DNA of 64,000 nucleotides from Ramlibacter sp. WS9 (GCF_003797765.1 NZ_RKMB01000018.1:62001-126000), one strand, 5' to 3'. Counted from the first letter of the stretch, positions 8,559 through 17,037 are shown. The notes: a model not told the origin generated them from the letters alone. Translations and numbers: made by a program.

Positions 8559-9011
8559 CTAGCCCTTCTCCGGAATCGGGTTCCTGAACCCCAGGTTCAA
8601 CAGATTCCACGCATTGATCGACGCAATGCAGAACCCGAGTTCGGCGATCTCTTCGTTGGTGAAGTGCGCCTTGAGCTTCTCGAACTCCTCATCGCTCGTC
8701 GCATGATGCGAGCGAGATGTGACGGCTTCGGCCCAGTTCAGCGCGGCGCGCTCGCGGTCGCTGAAGAAGGGCGCCTCGCGCCAGCCGGCCACGGCGTTCA
8801 GGTGGCGCGGGTCGGCGTCGAGCTTGATCAGGTCGCGCCAGTGCATGTCGATGCAGAAGCCGCAGCCGTTGATCTGCGAGACGCGCAGGAGCACCAGGTC
8901 GGTGAGGCGCGCGCCGAGCAAATCCTTGCGCACCGCGCCGGAGAAATTCAGCAACGCCTGGAAAGCCTTGGGCGCGAGTTGGTAATAGGGCAGACGGGGA
9001 GACATCGACAT
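8559..9011 (-). CDS. Carboxymuconolactone decarboxylase/AhpD-family protein
   Basis: 150 residues of the CMD/AhpD fold with the redox centre CGFC (Cys50, Cys53) and the proton-relay His57. Such proteins are alkylhydroperoxidase-like disulfide peroxidases. A textbook ECF41 sigma-factor promoter (TGTCACA-N16-CGTC, 9070-9096) sits upstream. CMD proteins are the classic partner gene of ECF41 sigma factors, and the sigma factor itself lies 1.6 kb away on the same strand. The physiological substrate is not evident. Confidence 0.9.
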   Translation of the reverse strand: MSMSPRLPYYQLAPKAFQALLNFSGAVRKDLLGARLTDLVLLRVSQINGCGFCIDMHWRDLIKLDADPRHLNAVAGWREAPFFSDRERAALNWAEAVTSRSHHATSDEEFEKLKAHFTNEEIAELGFCIASINAWNLLNLGFRNPIPEKG

Positions 9012-9069
9012 GACGAGAGCCTTTCGGTTGTAATGGCGGCCACACCATTGTGGCCGCTCATACCATCAA

Positions 9070-9096
9070 GACGCACCGGCTCCGCGTTTTGTGACA
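9070..9096 (-). promoter_or_regulatory. ECF41-type promoter of the CMD gene
   Basis: Minus strand TGTCACA (9096-9090), a 16-nt spacer, then CGTC (9073-9070). This matches the published ECF41 consensus exactly and lies about 60 bp upstream of the CMD start codon. Confidence 0.8.
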
Positions 9097-9119
9097 GGCC
9101 CGTCAGCCCCATAAGCACA

Positions 9120-9824
9120 TCAGCCGGCGAGCACGTCCTTCAGGTACACGCTGTGCGACAGGCCTGCGTGGATCTGGCGTGTCGGCTCGTCGACAAAAAC
9201 TTCCTCCGCACCTTCGGCGATGGCCTTGTAAGCCTGGGCCACCACGTCTTGCGGCGTGGTCTTGGGTGCGTCAAAGCCGCGCGCCATGTCGGTGTCGATG
9301 AAGCCCGCGTGCAAGCCGACGACCTGCGTGCCCTGCGCCCGCAGTTCCAGCCGCAGTTCGTTGGTGAGGCCCCATGCCGCGGCCTTCGTTACTGCGTAGG
9401 CGCCGAGCGCCGGTGCGCCCACCCAGCTCACGATCGACAGGATGTTGAGGATGGCGCCACCGCCGTTCTTGCCGAGCGTCGCCGCGAAAGCGTGGCTCAG
9501 GTTGAACATGCCGAACAAGTTGGTCTCCATCTGTTCGCGCAACAAGGCGGCCGGGTCGCCTTCGACCACACCGCCCAGCCGCGCGATGCCGGCGTTGTTG
9601 ACCAAGAGCGTGACGTCGGCGCACTGGCTGGCTACCGTGGCCACGTCATCCGCGCTGGTGACGTCCAGCTTGACGGGGATCACGCCCGCCAGCGTGATTT
9701 TGGACGGGTCGCGTGCGCCCGCGTAAACCTTCCTGGCCCCTGCGGCCAGTGCCTGCTTGGCGAATTCCAGGCCCAGGCCGCGATTGGCACCGGTGATGAG
9801 GACAACAGAACCTTCGAGCTTCAT
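9120..9824 (-). CDS. Short-chain dehydrogenase/reductase (SDR)
   Basis: 234 residues of a classical NAD(P)-dependent SDR: the cofactor motif TGANRGLG (11-18), NNAG (76-79), a Ser near 132 and the catalytic YxxxK (Tyr143, Lys147). It acts in the cytosol on an unknown alcohol or carbonyl substrate. It lies between the TetR gene and the CMD gene on the same strand. A near-palindrome at 9861-9880 that is repeated in front of tetR suggests direct repression by that TetR. Oxidoreductases are a standard part of ECF41 clusters. Confidence 0.92.
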   Translation of the reverse strand: MKLEGSVVLITGANRGLGLEFAKQALAAGARKVYAGARDPSKITLAGVIPVKLDVTSADDVATVASQCADVTLLVNNAGIARLGGVVEGDPAALLREQMETNLFGMFNLSHAFAATLGKNGGGAILNILSIVSWVGAPALGAYAVTKAAAWGLTNELRLELRAQGTQVVGLHAGFIDTDMARGFDAPKTTPQDVVAQAYKAIAEGAEEVFVDEPTRQIHAGLSHSVYLKDVLAG

Positions 9825-9860
9825 GACGACTTTCCTTTCGCGCTGAGCGCATTTGACAAA

Positions 9861-9880
9861 AATATGATGGTGGCAATATT
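9861..9880. promoter_or_regulatory. Candidate TetR operator upstream of the SDR
   Basis: AATATGATGGTGGCAATATT, with AATAT...ATATT arms, 37-56 bp upstream of the SDR start. It shares AATATGAnGG and the trailing AT-rich arm with the palindrome in front of tetR at 10536-10555. Confidence 0.5.
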
Positions 9881-9945
9881 CGAGGTCGTGGCTGAAGGCG
9901 AGAGGTGGTCAGCGACGTGGAGAAGAAGAGGAGGCGGGCGGCTGC

Positions 9946-10524
9946 TCAGGCGCCGTAACGCGCGAGCAGTTCGTTCTTGGTGGAGGCAAGCACGGCGCGG
10001 CCTTCGGGCGTCTCGCCCAAAGCGCGCGAGAGCTGCACTGCACCGATCAGCGTGCTGGCGATCGCCCATGCGGATGCGCGCGGCACGCCCTTGGGGAGAA
10101 CCGATGTCACTCGCTTGTGCAGGCTGTGGATGACGCGGCGTGAGGCTTCGCCCACCTCGGCCACCTGGCGCGATGCCTCCTGGCACACCGCGGGCAAGGG
10201 GCAGCCATGCTCGCTGTCGGCCACGTGGTCCGGCGAGAGGTAGCACTCGATGAATGCGCGGAAGGGGCTCATGCCACTCTTGACCAGCAACGCCATCTGG
10301 TCGCCGATGGCGTCCGAGCTGGTGGAGCCGGCCCGCACCAGTGCCTCGGACACCAAGGCATCGCGCGAAGGGAAGTGCGCGTAGAAGCCGCCGTGCGTCA
10401 GGCCGGCTTCCTTCATGATGTCCGCGACGCTCACCCCGCGCACACCCGAACGGCGCAGCGCACGAGACGCGGCGTCGACGATTCGTTCACGGGATTCGGA
10501 GGCCTTGCGGCCGGTCAGCGTCAT
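9946..10524 (-). CDS. TetR/AcrR-family regulator
   Basis: 192 residues from MTLTGRKASE at 10524; an in-frame ATG at 10548 would place the operator palindrome inside the coding region. The N-terminal TetR HTH reads RIVDAASRALRRSGVRGVSVADIMKEAGLTHGGFYAHF. The C-terminal ligand domain is of the type seen in AcrR/YcdC relatives (a CPLPAVCQE segment). It is followed downstream by the SDR on the same strand. It probably represses itself and the SDR through the two related palindromes. The inducer is unknown. Confidence 0.9.
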   Translation of the reverse strand: MTLTGRKASESRERIVDAASRALRRSGVRGVSVADIMKEAGLTHGGFYAHFPSRDALVSEALVRAGSTSSDAIGDQMALLVKSGMSPFRAFIECYLSPDHVADSEHGCPLPAVCQEASRQVAEVGEASRRVIHSLHKRVTSVLPKGVPRASAWAIASTLIGAVQLSRALGETPEGRAVLASTKNELLARYGA

Positions 10525-10535
10525 CTTGATTCCTG

Positions 10536-10555
10536 AATATGACGGCAATCATAAT
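10536..10555. promoter_or_regulatory. Candidate TetR autoregulatory operator
   Basis: AATATGACGGCAATCATAAT contains a TATGA-N6-TCATA inverted repeat 12 bp upstream of the chosen tetR start. It is similar to the site upstream of the SDR. Confidence 0.5.
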
Positions 10556-10607
10556 CAAGAATCGAGTGCGGCGCACAGACCGCTTCCACTGCAGGGGCAT
10601 CCCGGAT

Positions 10608-11483
10608 CTACTGCAGCGGCGGGATGTGTGCCAGCTTGTCCGGGTTGCGCACCGAGTAGATGCCGACGATGCGCTCACCGTCCGTCACGCAGCAGGTGGC
10701 GGACTCGACCTTTCCATCGATGTAGCGCAGCAGCCCGGGTTCGCCGTTGATCAACGCCAGGCGATAGGTGAGGTGCTCGCCGAAACGCAGCGCCGACGCG
10801 AAGAACACATTGGCGATGCGGTCGGCGCCGTGCATGGCGACGCTGAATGCCGTCGCCTTGCCACCGCCGTCGCCCACCAGTTCCACGTCGTCGGCCAGCA
10901 GGGCCTTGATGGCCTCGCGTTCGCCGCTGCGTGCGGCCTGCATGAACTTCTCCAACACGCGGCGATGGGCATCGCGAGGCACGTCGAACCGCGGGCGTTC
11001 CGCCTGCACCCGTTCGGCGGCGCGGTGCACGATCTGGCGGCAAGCCGCCTCGCTCTTGCCAAGCAGCTTGGCAATGTCGCCATAGTCGTGGTCGAACACC
11101 TGGTGCAGCAGAAAGGCGGCGCGTTCCTCGGGCGCCAGACGCTCCAGCACCCACATCAACGCCACCGACACCTCACCCGCCAGCTCCGCAGCAGATTCAG
11201 GCGTGTTGTGGTCGATCTCCGCCACCATCGGCTCGGGCAGCCACATGCCCACATAGGCTTCGCGCTCGGTCTTGGCGGCGCGCAGCCGGTCGATCGACAG
11301 GCGCGTGACGACAGTGACGAGCCACGCCTCTGCCGATTGGAGCTCGGCCGCGTCGGTCTTGCTCCAGCGGAGCCAGGCGTCCTGCAGCACGTCCTCTGCG
11401 TCGGCGCGCGTGCCGAGCATGCGGTAGGCGATGCCGAAGAGGCGGGGCCGCAGGGCGGCGAAAGGGTCGGGAGTGGTGCTCAT
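10608..11483 (-). CDS. sigJ: ECF41-type RNA polymerase sigma factor (SigJ-like)
   Basis: 291 residues: sigma-70 region 2 (about 8-75), region 4 (about 108-160) and a C-terminal SnoaL/NTF2-like extension (about 172-291). All three ECF41 signatures are present: WLPEP (81-85) in the linker, DGGGK (205-209) and NPDKL (280-284). In this group the extension acts as a built-in regulator in place of an anti-sigma factor. Its own upstream region has TGTCACA and CGTC with a 15-nt spacer, so it may be weakly autoregulated. The nearby CMD gene carries the full consensus promoter. Confidence 0.95.
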   Translation of the reverse strand: MSTTPDPFAALRPRLFGIAYRMLGTRADAEDVLQDAWLRWSKTDAAELQSAEAWLVTVVTRLSIDRLRAAKTEREAYVGMWLPEPMVAEIDHNTPESAAELAGEVSVALMWVLERLAPEERAAFLLHQVFDHDYGDIAKLLGKSEAACRQIVHRAAERVQAERPRFDVPRDAHRRVLEKFMQAARSGEREAIKALLADDVELVGDGGGKATAFSVAMHGADRIANVFFASALRFGEHLTYRLALINGEPGLLRYIDGKVESATCCVTDGERIVGIYSVRNPDKLAHIPPLQ

Positions 11484-11491
11484 ATTGGCAA

Positions 11492-11517
11492 GACGGCCCG
11501 GTGAGCGGTTTGTGACA
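11492..11517 (-). promoter_or_regulatory. ECF41-like promoter of the sigma gene
   Basis: Minus strand TGTCACA (11517-11511) and CGTC (11495-11492) separated by 15 nt, one base shorter than consensus, just upstream of the sigJ start. Confidence 0.5.
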
Positions 11518-11551
11518 CCCCCGCCCGCGTCGAGCTCAAAAATGTACTGTT

Positions 11552-11572
11552 ATCTGGACAAAATCGCCAGTT
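11552..11572. promoter_or_regulatory. Candidate HipB operator
   Basis: An inverted repeat CTGG-N9-CCAG (11554-11570) flanked by AT-rich bases, 10 bp upstream of the first hipB start codon and divergent from sigJ. HipB-type antitoxins bind palindromes at this position; the exact site is a guess. Confidence 0.35.
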
Positions 11573-11581
11573 TTTCAGAGA

Positions 11582-11863
11582 ATGCACAGAATAATGGACA
11601 TTTCAAAAAACCCCCAGGAACTCGGCGAAGCGGTCCGCCGGTTCCGCCGCGCCCGCAAGCTGACCCAGGTGCAAGTGTCCCACCTCTCCGGCCGCAGCCG
11701 GGACATCCTCTATCGCCTGGAGCAGGGCAAGGACGTGAGCGTCAGCGCGCTGATGGACATCGTGCGTGCGATGGGCGCATCGCTGGAGCTGCGTACCGCC
11801 GGCCTGCCGACACTGGAAGAAATGCGCGAGCGGTTTGCCGGGGACGACGACGATGCTGCCTGA
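11582..11863 (+). CDS. hipB: HipB-like antitoxin, XRE-family regulator
   Basis: 93 residues, or 89 if the second Met (11594) is the start. A single HTH_3 domain occupies about residues 14-70 (AVRRFRRARKLTQVQVSHLSGRSRDILYRLEQGK) followed by an acidic tail. It overlaps the HipA-like gene by 11 bp in a different frame, the standard antitoxin-first order. It should bind its own promoter and HipA, neutralising the kinase and repressing the operon. Confidence 0.88.
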   Translation: MHRIMDISKNPQELGEAVRRFRRARKLTQVQVSHLSGRSRDILYRLEQGKDVSVSALMDIVRAMGASLELRTAGLPTLEEMRERFAGDDDDAA

Positions 11864-13076
11864 CAAGGTCCGCACCCTCGAAGTAGACATCGCTGGTCAA
11901 CACGGCGGGCAGCTCGTCCGCGACTCGCAATATGTCTTCACCTACCGCCGGGACGATCCGGCGCAGTCCTCCGTCGGCCTGTTGATGCCCTCCACGCGGC
12001 TCGCCTACCAGGACACCGCGCTGTTCCCGGTGATGGACCAGAACCTGCCGGAAGGCTATCTCTACCAGCGCATCCGCGCCGAATTTCCCAAGCGGGCCCT
12101 GACACCGATGCACCTGCTCGCACTCATGGGCAGCAACGGCATCGGCCGCCTTGGTTTCCGTCTGCCCGAAGCACCGCCGGCGCAGCAGCCGCGCGTCATC
12201 GACCGCGCGCAAATCCTCGCGGCGCCTGCCGGTGCGCAACTGTTCGAAGATCTGGTCCACGCCTATCTTTCCACCGGCGCGGGGCTGGCCGGCATCCAGC
12301 CGAAGATCATGGTGCCGGACCGGGCCACGTGGCCCGTACCCAACCTGATCGTGAAGATGGGCAGCGACGCGTATCCCGGCATCGCCGCCAATGAATTCCT
12401 GTGCCTCTCGGCCGCCCGGCGTGCCGGCATCGAGGTGCCGGGGTTCGAGCTGTCGCACAGCGGCGAGTTGCTGGTGCTCGAGCGCTTCGACGTCCTGGAG
12501 GACGGCCGGCGCCTGGGCTTCGAGGACATCGCCGCGCTGATGGGACTGCAGGTCCACGGCATCCACGACGGGGAGCGCAAGTATGTGCGCAGCTACCAGG
12601 CCGTGGCCGAAGTGCTCAACGCCATCAACCTGCCCCGCAGCGACCTGGCCCGGTTCTACGAGCAGGTGGCCTTGACGGTGATGGTCCGCAATGGTGACGG
12701 GCACCTCAAGAACTACGGGGTGCTGTACGACGAAGCTGTCGGCGCGCGGCTGGCGCCGATGTTCGACGTGGTGACCACGTCGATCTACAAGTACTCGCAC
12801 AGCTTCAACGGCCCGCCGCAGGAAGACCACACGCTGGCCCTGAAGTTCTTCCGCGGCCACCATGCCAGCAAGGCTTACCCGACGACACAGGAGCTTCTGC
12901 GGTTCGGCACGGACGTGTGCGGTGTTCGCAAACCCGGTGACGTGGTTCAGCGGATCGCGCAGGCCATGCACGAGACACTGGTTCTTGCGAAGCAGGATGA
13001 ACGCATCCCGCATGACACGCTGGAAAAAATGGGCGAAGCATGGCGGCATGGGCTGGCCTACGCAGCGGCCCCGTGA
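11853..13076 (+). CDS. hipA: HipA-like serine/threonine kinase toxin
   Basis: 407 residues from the ATG at 11853 inside the end of hipB. A HipA N-terminal domain (VGLLMPSTRLAYQD..LPEG, about 40-68) precedes the kinase core with the ATP-loop motif GIQPK (147-151), catalytic Asp282 in NGDGHLKN and metal-binding Asp305 in MFDVV. All key residues are intact, so this should be an active HipA-family kinase. E. coli HipA phosphorylates glutamyl-tRNA synthetase and causes persistence; the target of this divergent member cannot be read from sequence. Confidence 0.9.
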   Translation: MLPDKVRTLEVDIAGQHGGQLVRDSQYVFTYRRDDPAQSSVGLLMPSTRLAYQDTALFPVMDQNLPEGYLYQRIRAEFPKRALTPMHLLALMGSNGIGRLGFRLPEAPPAQQPRVIDRAQILAAPAGAQLFEDLVHAYLSTGAGLAGIQPKIMVPDRATWPVPNLIVKMGSDAYPGIAANEFLCLSAARRAGIEVPGFELSHSGELLVLERFDVLEDGRRLGFEDIAALMGLQVHGIHDGERKYVRSYQAVAEVLNAINLPRSDLARFYEQVALTVMVRNGDGHLKNYGVLYDEAVGARLAPMFDVVTTSIYKYSHSFNGPPQEDHTLALKFFRGHHASKAYPTTQELLRFGTDVCGVRKPGDVVQRIAQAMHETLVLAKQDERIPHDTLEKMGEAWRHGLAYAAAP

Positions 13077-13131
13077 ATCGCGGCTGCGGAACATAATCGC
13101 CGCTCCTGACGCACCCATCCCAAGGAAGATC

Positions 13132-13986
13132 ATGGCAAATATCGCATTTCTCGGCACCGGCCTGCTTGGCAGCGCCTTCGCCGAAGCCGCCGCCAAACGC
13201 GGCGACACGGTCACAGCATGGAACCGTTCCCCCGGCAAGGTTGAGCAGTTGGCGGCCTTCGGCGTCAAGGCGGCCGCCACGCCGGCTGATGCCGTACGCG
13301 GCGCGTCCCGCGTGCACCTGGTGCTCAAGGACGACGCCGTCGTCGAAGACGTGATCGGCGCCGCGCGCGCGGGCCTGTCGCCCGACACGGTGCTGATCGA
13401 CCACACCACCACGTTGCCCGCGCTCACCGCGGCCCGCGTGGAACGCCTCAACGCGCAGGGCGTGAAGTACCTGCACTGCCCCGTGTTCATGGGCCCGCCC
13501 GCGGCGCGCAACGCGCAGGGTTCGATGATGGCCGCTGGGCCCAAGGCACTGTTCGACAGCGTGCAGGCGCAGCTGGCGCCCATGACCGGCAAGCTCGAAT
13601 TCATGGGCGAGCGCGGCGACCTGGCCGCCATCCACAAGCTTTTCGGCAACGCGGCCATCATCGGCCTCTCGGGCGTGATCGCCGACGTGCTGACGCTCGC
13701 GCAAGCCAGCAACGTCGAGGGCATGGACGCCATCAAGCTGCTGAGCTGGCTGGACCTGAACGCCATGGTGGCCAACCGTGGCGGCAAGATGGCCAAGGGC
13801 GACTTCACGCCCAGCTTCGAACTGGCGATGGCGCGCAAGGATTTGCGGCTTATGCTGGAGACCTGCGGCAGCCGTCCGATGGCGGCGTTGCCCGCGGTGG
13901 CCGCGCGCATGGATGAGTTGATTGCCGAAGGCCGTGGCGAAGAAGACTTCACCATCATGGCGGTCGACGCCGCCAAGCGAGGCTGA
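13132..13986 (+). CDS. NAD(P)-dependent beta-hydroxyacid dehydrogenase family
   Basis: 284 residues. The Rossmann motif FLGTGLLGSAFAEAA (5-19) and AWNRSPGK are typical of the 3-hydroxyisobutyrate/6-phosphogluconate dehydrogenase superfamily. The C-terminal helical domain contains the conserved Lys in AIHKLFGN. It may reduce a small 3-hydroxy or 2-keto acid or be an imine reductase-like member; the substrate is open. Only 5 bp separate it from the next oxidoreductase, so the two are probably one transcript. Confidence 0.88.
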   Translation: MANIAFLGTGLLGSAFAEAAAKRGDTVTAWNRSPGKVEQLAAFGVKAAATPADAVRGASRVHLVLKDDAVVEDVIGAARAGLSPDTVLIDHTTTLPALTAARVERLNAQGVKYLHCPVFMGPPAARNAQGSMMAAGPKALFDSVQAQLAPMTGKLEFMGERGDLAAIHKLFGNAAIIGLSGVIADVLTLAQASNVEGMDAIKLLSWLDLNAMVANRGGKMAKGDFTPSFELAMARKDLRLMLETCGSRPMAALPAVAARMDELIAEGRGEEDFTIMAVDAAKRG

Positions 13987-13991
13987 GCATC

Positions 13992-15146
13992 ATGAGCACC
14001 TCCAACACCACCTCCAGTATTTCCACCGGGCTGCAACTGAGGTCGCTGGTCACCCCGGAAGGCCGTCTCGAGATTTCGCTGGCCGACGTTCCCACGCCTG
14101 AGCCTGCTGCCGACGAAGTGGTCGTTCGCATCGAAGCGTCGCCGCTCAACCCGTCCGACATCGGCCTGCTGTTCGGGCCGGCGGACATCACGACGGCGCA
14201 ACTCTCGGGCACCGCGACGCACCCGGTCGTCACGATGCAGATTCCGCCCGCCGCGATGAAGAGCCAAGGGGCGCGCCTAGGCCAACCGATGCCTGTCGGC
14301 AACGAGGGCGCAGGGGTGGTCGTCGCCGCCGGTTCGTCCGCTGCGGCGCAGGCGCTCTTGGGCAAGACGGTCGCCGTGCTCGGTGGCGCCATGTACGCGC
14401 AATACCGCTGCATCAAGGAAGAGCAATGCCTGGTGTTGCCCGATGGCACGGCGCCCGCCGACGGCGCATCGTGCTTCGTCAACCCGCTCACTGCACTTGG
14501 CATGGTGGAGACGATGAAGCGCGAGGGCCACAAGGCGATCGTGCATACGGCGGCCGCGTCCAACCTGGGCCAGATGCTGAACAAGATCTGCATGAAGGAT
14601 GGCGTCGCGCTGGTCAACGTCGTGCGCAAACCCGACCAGGTGGCGTTGCTGAAGTCGCTCGGCGCAAAGCACGTGTGCGATACGTCATCGCCCACGTTCA
14701 TGGAAGACCTGACGCAGGCACTCGTCGAGACCGGCGCCACGCTGGCCTTCGACGCCACCGGCGGCGGCAAGCTCGCCGGTCAGATCCTCTCGTGCATGGA
14801 GACCGCGCTCAATCGCACGGCCAAGGAATACAGCCGCTACGGATCGACCACGCACAAGCAGGTGTACCTCTACGGCGGGCTCGACACCGGGCCGACCGAG
14901 TTCGTGCGCAACTTCGGCATGGCGTGGGGCATGGGTGGGTGGCTGCTGTTCCCTTTCCTGCAGCGCGTCGGCCCGCACGCGGCGCAGGCGCTGCGGCAAC
15001 GCGTCGTCGCCGAACTGAAGACGACGTTCGCCAGCAGCTATTCGAAAGAGATTTCCCTGGCGCAGGCGCTGCAGCCTGAGGAGATCGCGGTGTACGGGCA
15101 ACGCTCGACGGGCACCAAGTTCCTGATCAATCCGAACAAGACATGA
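13992..15146 (+). CDS. MDR-superfamily zinc-type alcohol dehydrogenase-like oxidoreductase
   Basis: 384 residues with an N-terminal GroES-like domain (PLNPSDIGLLFG, PVGNEGAGVVV) and a Rossmann domain (HTAAASNLGQMLNKIC). It lacks the catalytic-zinc cysteine/histidine set, so it is more like the quinone-oxidoreductase/crotonyl-type branch of the family. It runs directly after the dehydrogenase at 13132 and its stop overlaps the following gene as ATGA, giving a three-gene unit. The substrate is unknown. Confidence 0.85.
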   Translation: MSTSNTTSSISTGLQLRSLVTPEGRLEISLADVPTPEPAADEVVVRIEASPLNPSDIGLLFGPADITTAQLSGTATHPVVTMQIPPAAMKSQGARLGQPMPVGNEGAGVVVAAGSSAAAQALLGKTVAVLGGAMYAQYRCIKEEQCLVLPDGTAPADGASCFVNPLTALGMVETMKREGHKAIVHTAAASNLGQMLNKICMKDGVALVNVVRKPDQVALLKSLGAKHVCDTSSPTFMEDLTQALVETGATLAFDATGGGKLAGQILSCMETALNRTAKEYSRYGSTTHKQVYLYGGLDTGPTEFVRNFGMAWGMGGWLLFPFLQRVGPHAAQALRQRVVAELKTTFASSYSKEISLAQALQPEEIAVYGQRSTGTKFLINPNKT

Positions 15147-15601
15147 AATTCACCACCTTCTCCGCCATCGCCGCCGCCGTCTTCGTCTTGCAGGCTGCGC
15201 ACGCCCAGACGCCCGCCAAGACGGTCAACCGTGACCAGCTGCGCGTGTGCATGAATTCCGAAAGCGACCTGGCCGCGCGGCGCCAGGCCATGGACGCGCG
15301 CAACAAGGTCAACAACGAAGAGGCGGCCGCGATCCGCGCCGAGCAGCAGGAGCTGACAGAAGAACGCAAGCGCATCGGCGAAGACGACGCCACGAAGATC
15401 GAGCGATTCATGAATCGCCGTGCGAAGCCGCACAACGCGCGAGTGAAGGTCGCGCAGGACAAGGCCGAGGCCTTTCGCGTCGACCTGGAAGCCTTGAACA
15501 AGGCCCTCGTCGCGCACAACGATCAGTGCGGCGGCATTTCCTTCATGGCCGAAGACAAGGAAGCGATCCTGAAGGAACGCGAAGCGGCGAAGAAGCCCTA
15601 A
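15143..15601 (+). CDS. Periplasmic coiled-coil protein of unknown function
   Basis: 152 residues. A signal peptide (MKFTTFSAIAAAVFVLQAAHAQ) is followed by a highly charged region (about 55-125) rich in Glu, Ala, Arg and Lys that is predicted helical coiled coil, with two cysteines (in RVCMN and NDQCGG). It overlaps the upstream reductase by 4 bp. I do not recognise a family; proteins of this look occur in Burkholderiales envelopes. Confidence 0.75.
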   Translation: MKFTTFSAIAAAVFVLQAAHAQTPAKTVNRDQLRVCMNSESDLAARRQAMDARNKVNNEEAAAIRAEQQELTEERKRIGEDDATKIERFMNRRAKPHNARVKVAQDKAEAFRVDLEALNKALVAHNDQCGGISFMAEDKEAILKEREAAKKP

Positions 15602-15607
15602 GCGGCT

Positions 15608-16516
15608 CTATCGGAGGCCGATTGCGGCGCGCATCTTCTCGACCTGGTCGGCCGCGGGCGCGACGAAGCTGAACTGCGGCCCCAGGTCGAGCGCCACGGC
15701 GAGCGGCTTGGAGGGTGACGACAAGCCCTGGAACAGGGCCACGGCTTTCTTGATCTGCGCATCGGACACGCTGGGGTGAACGTACAGGCCGAAGCCGACG
15801 CTCGTGCCCTTGGTGGGGATCACCACCAGCCGCGCGGCGTGGATGGCTTCGAAGCGGCCGGCGAGCCCTTTCAGGCTGGTGTTGAGCGCCAGGTTCTCGC
15901 GCGTGACGATGCCGGCCCACGATTGCTCCTCCCAAGCGAACGCGGCCTTGGCGATCAGGCCCTGCTGGCCCACCGCTGCCTGCGCCGCGACGTCTTCGAT
16001 GTTGCCGCACAGGCCCTCGGCCCGGCCGATCGCGGTCTCCACGCCGGCGGTGGTGCCGAAGCATTTGGACCGCTGCATGCGCTCCAGGATGGCCTTTTGC
16101 TCGGCGGCCGGCAAGCTCTTGAGGGGCACGGCGCCTGCGTCGGGCTTGGCGCCCGGCACGACGGCGGTGATGGCCAGCACCGCGGGCTGGATGGGTTCGT
16201 TGTTGACGACGGCCGGCTTGAAGCCGCTCATCAAACCGATCACGGAATTGACGTACGCCCAGCAATAGGGCGCGCGGCCCGACGAGGTGATGTCGTCCAC
16301 GCGCTTGATCGTATAGATGGGCGCGGCGGGCAGGCCCGTGCGGCTCATGAAGGTGTGGATCTCCTGCTCGGCCAGGGCACTCTGGTGCGCCGCCTCGCCG
16401 CGGAAGAGTTGCGGATTGAGGTACGCGCCACCTTCGCATGCCTGGGCCCAGGCGTGGGACGAGACAGCGGTGGCGGCCAGCAGCAGGGCGGCGCGAAAGA
16501 TGCGGATGGTCGGCAT
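15608..16516 (-). CDS. Putative periplasmic PhnD-like solute-binding protein
   Basis: 302 residues from the ATG at 16516 (AGGAAG upstream; an ATG at 16534 is possible). The signal peptide ends ...SHAWAQA. The mature protein has a PhnD/SsuA-type pattern: a SGRAPYCWAYVNSVIGLMSG stretch, paired cysteines, and FAWEEQSWAGIV. The PhnD assignment is weak and no transporter subunits adjoin. It is convergent with the gene at 15143, with 6 bp between the stops. Confidence 0.6.
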   Translation of the reverse strand: MPTIRIFRAALLLAATAVSSHAWAQACEGGAYLNPQLFRGEAAHQSALAEQEIHTFMSRTGLPAAPIYTIKRVDDITSSGRAPYCWAYVNSVIGLMSGFKPAVVNNEPIQPAVLAITAVVPGAKPDAGAVPLKSLPAAEQKAILERMQRSKCFGTTAGVETAIGRAEGLCGNIEDVAAQAAVGQQGLIAKAAFAWEEQSWAGIVTRENLALNTSLKGLAGRFEAIHAARLVVIPTKGTSVGFGLYVHPSVSDAQIKKAVALFQGLSSPSKPLAVALDLGPQFSFVAPAADQVEKMRAAIGLR

Positions 16517-16680
16517 AGGTTTCTTCCTTGGCACGTGTTGAAACCACGGTTGAACGATTTGTTACAACGTTAGCAGAATACATGCCACTGTCCCGCTAGG
16601 GCAAACCAGCGGGAGCAGGAAACCACTCAGCCCATAAGCTAATTTGATTCATGCCGCGCCAAGGCGCACGCGGCGGCGGC

Positions 16681-17037
16681 CTAGAGGCTGGCGAAAATCA
16701 GGCCCACGCCCACCACCGCCAGCACCGCGTGACCAATGACGATCGGCTTGGGCAGCGGCAGGCGCTTGTCGTGGAAGTTCAGGTTGAGGTAAACACCCCC
16801 CAGCGCGGCCAACACCAGCAGGCCCATGCCGATCCAGGTCAAGCGCGGGATGCCATAGGCGAATCCGGCGAACAGCAGCAGCGTGAGTGCACTGCCCGCC
16901 AGCAGGCCATGCACCATCGCGAGCCATGAAGGCGGCCGCTCCGCACCGGCGAAGCGCTGGAAGGCCATCAGCAACCCGCCGGCCGCCGTGATGGCGAGCA
17001 GGGCGAGCGCGGTTTGAATCATCAGCTTCGAGTCCAT
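16681..17037 (-). CDS. Small four-helix inner-membrane protein
   Basis: 118 residues from MDSKLMIQ at 17037 (AAAGGATCTGCCTC upstream). Four hydrophobic segments at about 6-25, 39-57, 64-82 and 99-117, separated by short charged loops. No recognised family and no catalytic motif. It stands alone and is divergent from the glycine-zipper gene at 17205; the PhoP-type box at 17142-17158 lies between them but is oriented toward the other gene. Confidence 0.7.
   Translation of the reverse strand: MDSKLMIQTALALLAITAAGGLLMAFQRFAGAERPPSWLAMVHGLLAGSALTLLLFAGFAYGIPRLTWIGMGLLVLAALGGVYLNLNFHDKRLPLPKPIVIGHAVLAVVGVGLIFASL

Noticed and set aside
8559..11483. Single operon from sigJ to the CMD gene
   Set aside because: Although all four genes are on one strand, each gap is about 80-120 bp and holds its own candidate promoter or operator, so separate units are more likely.
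11742..14267. 841-codon open frame on the minus strand across hipA and the dehydrogenase
   Set aside because: It is antisense to three well-supported genes; its translation is Arg/Ala/His-rich with no family features, as expected from GC-rich shadow frames.
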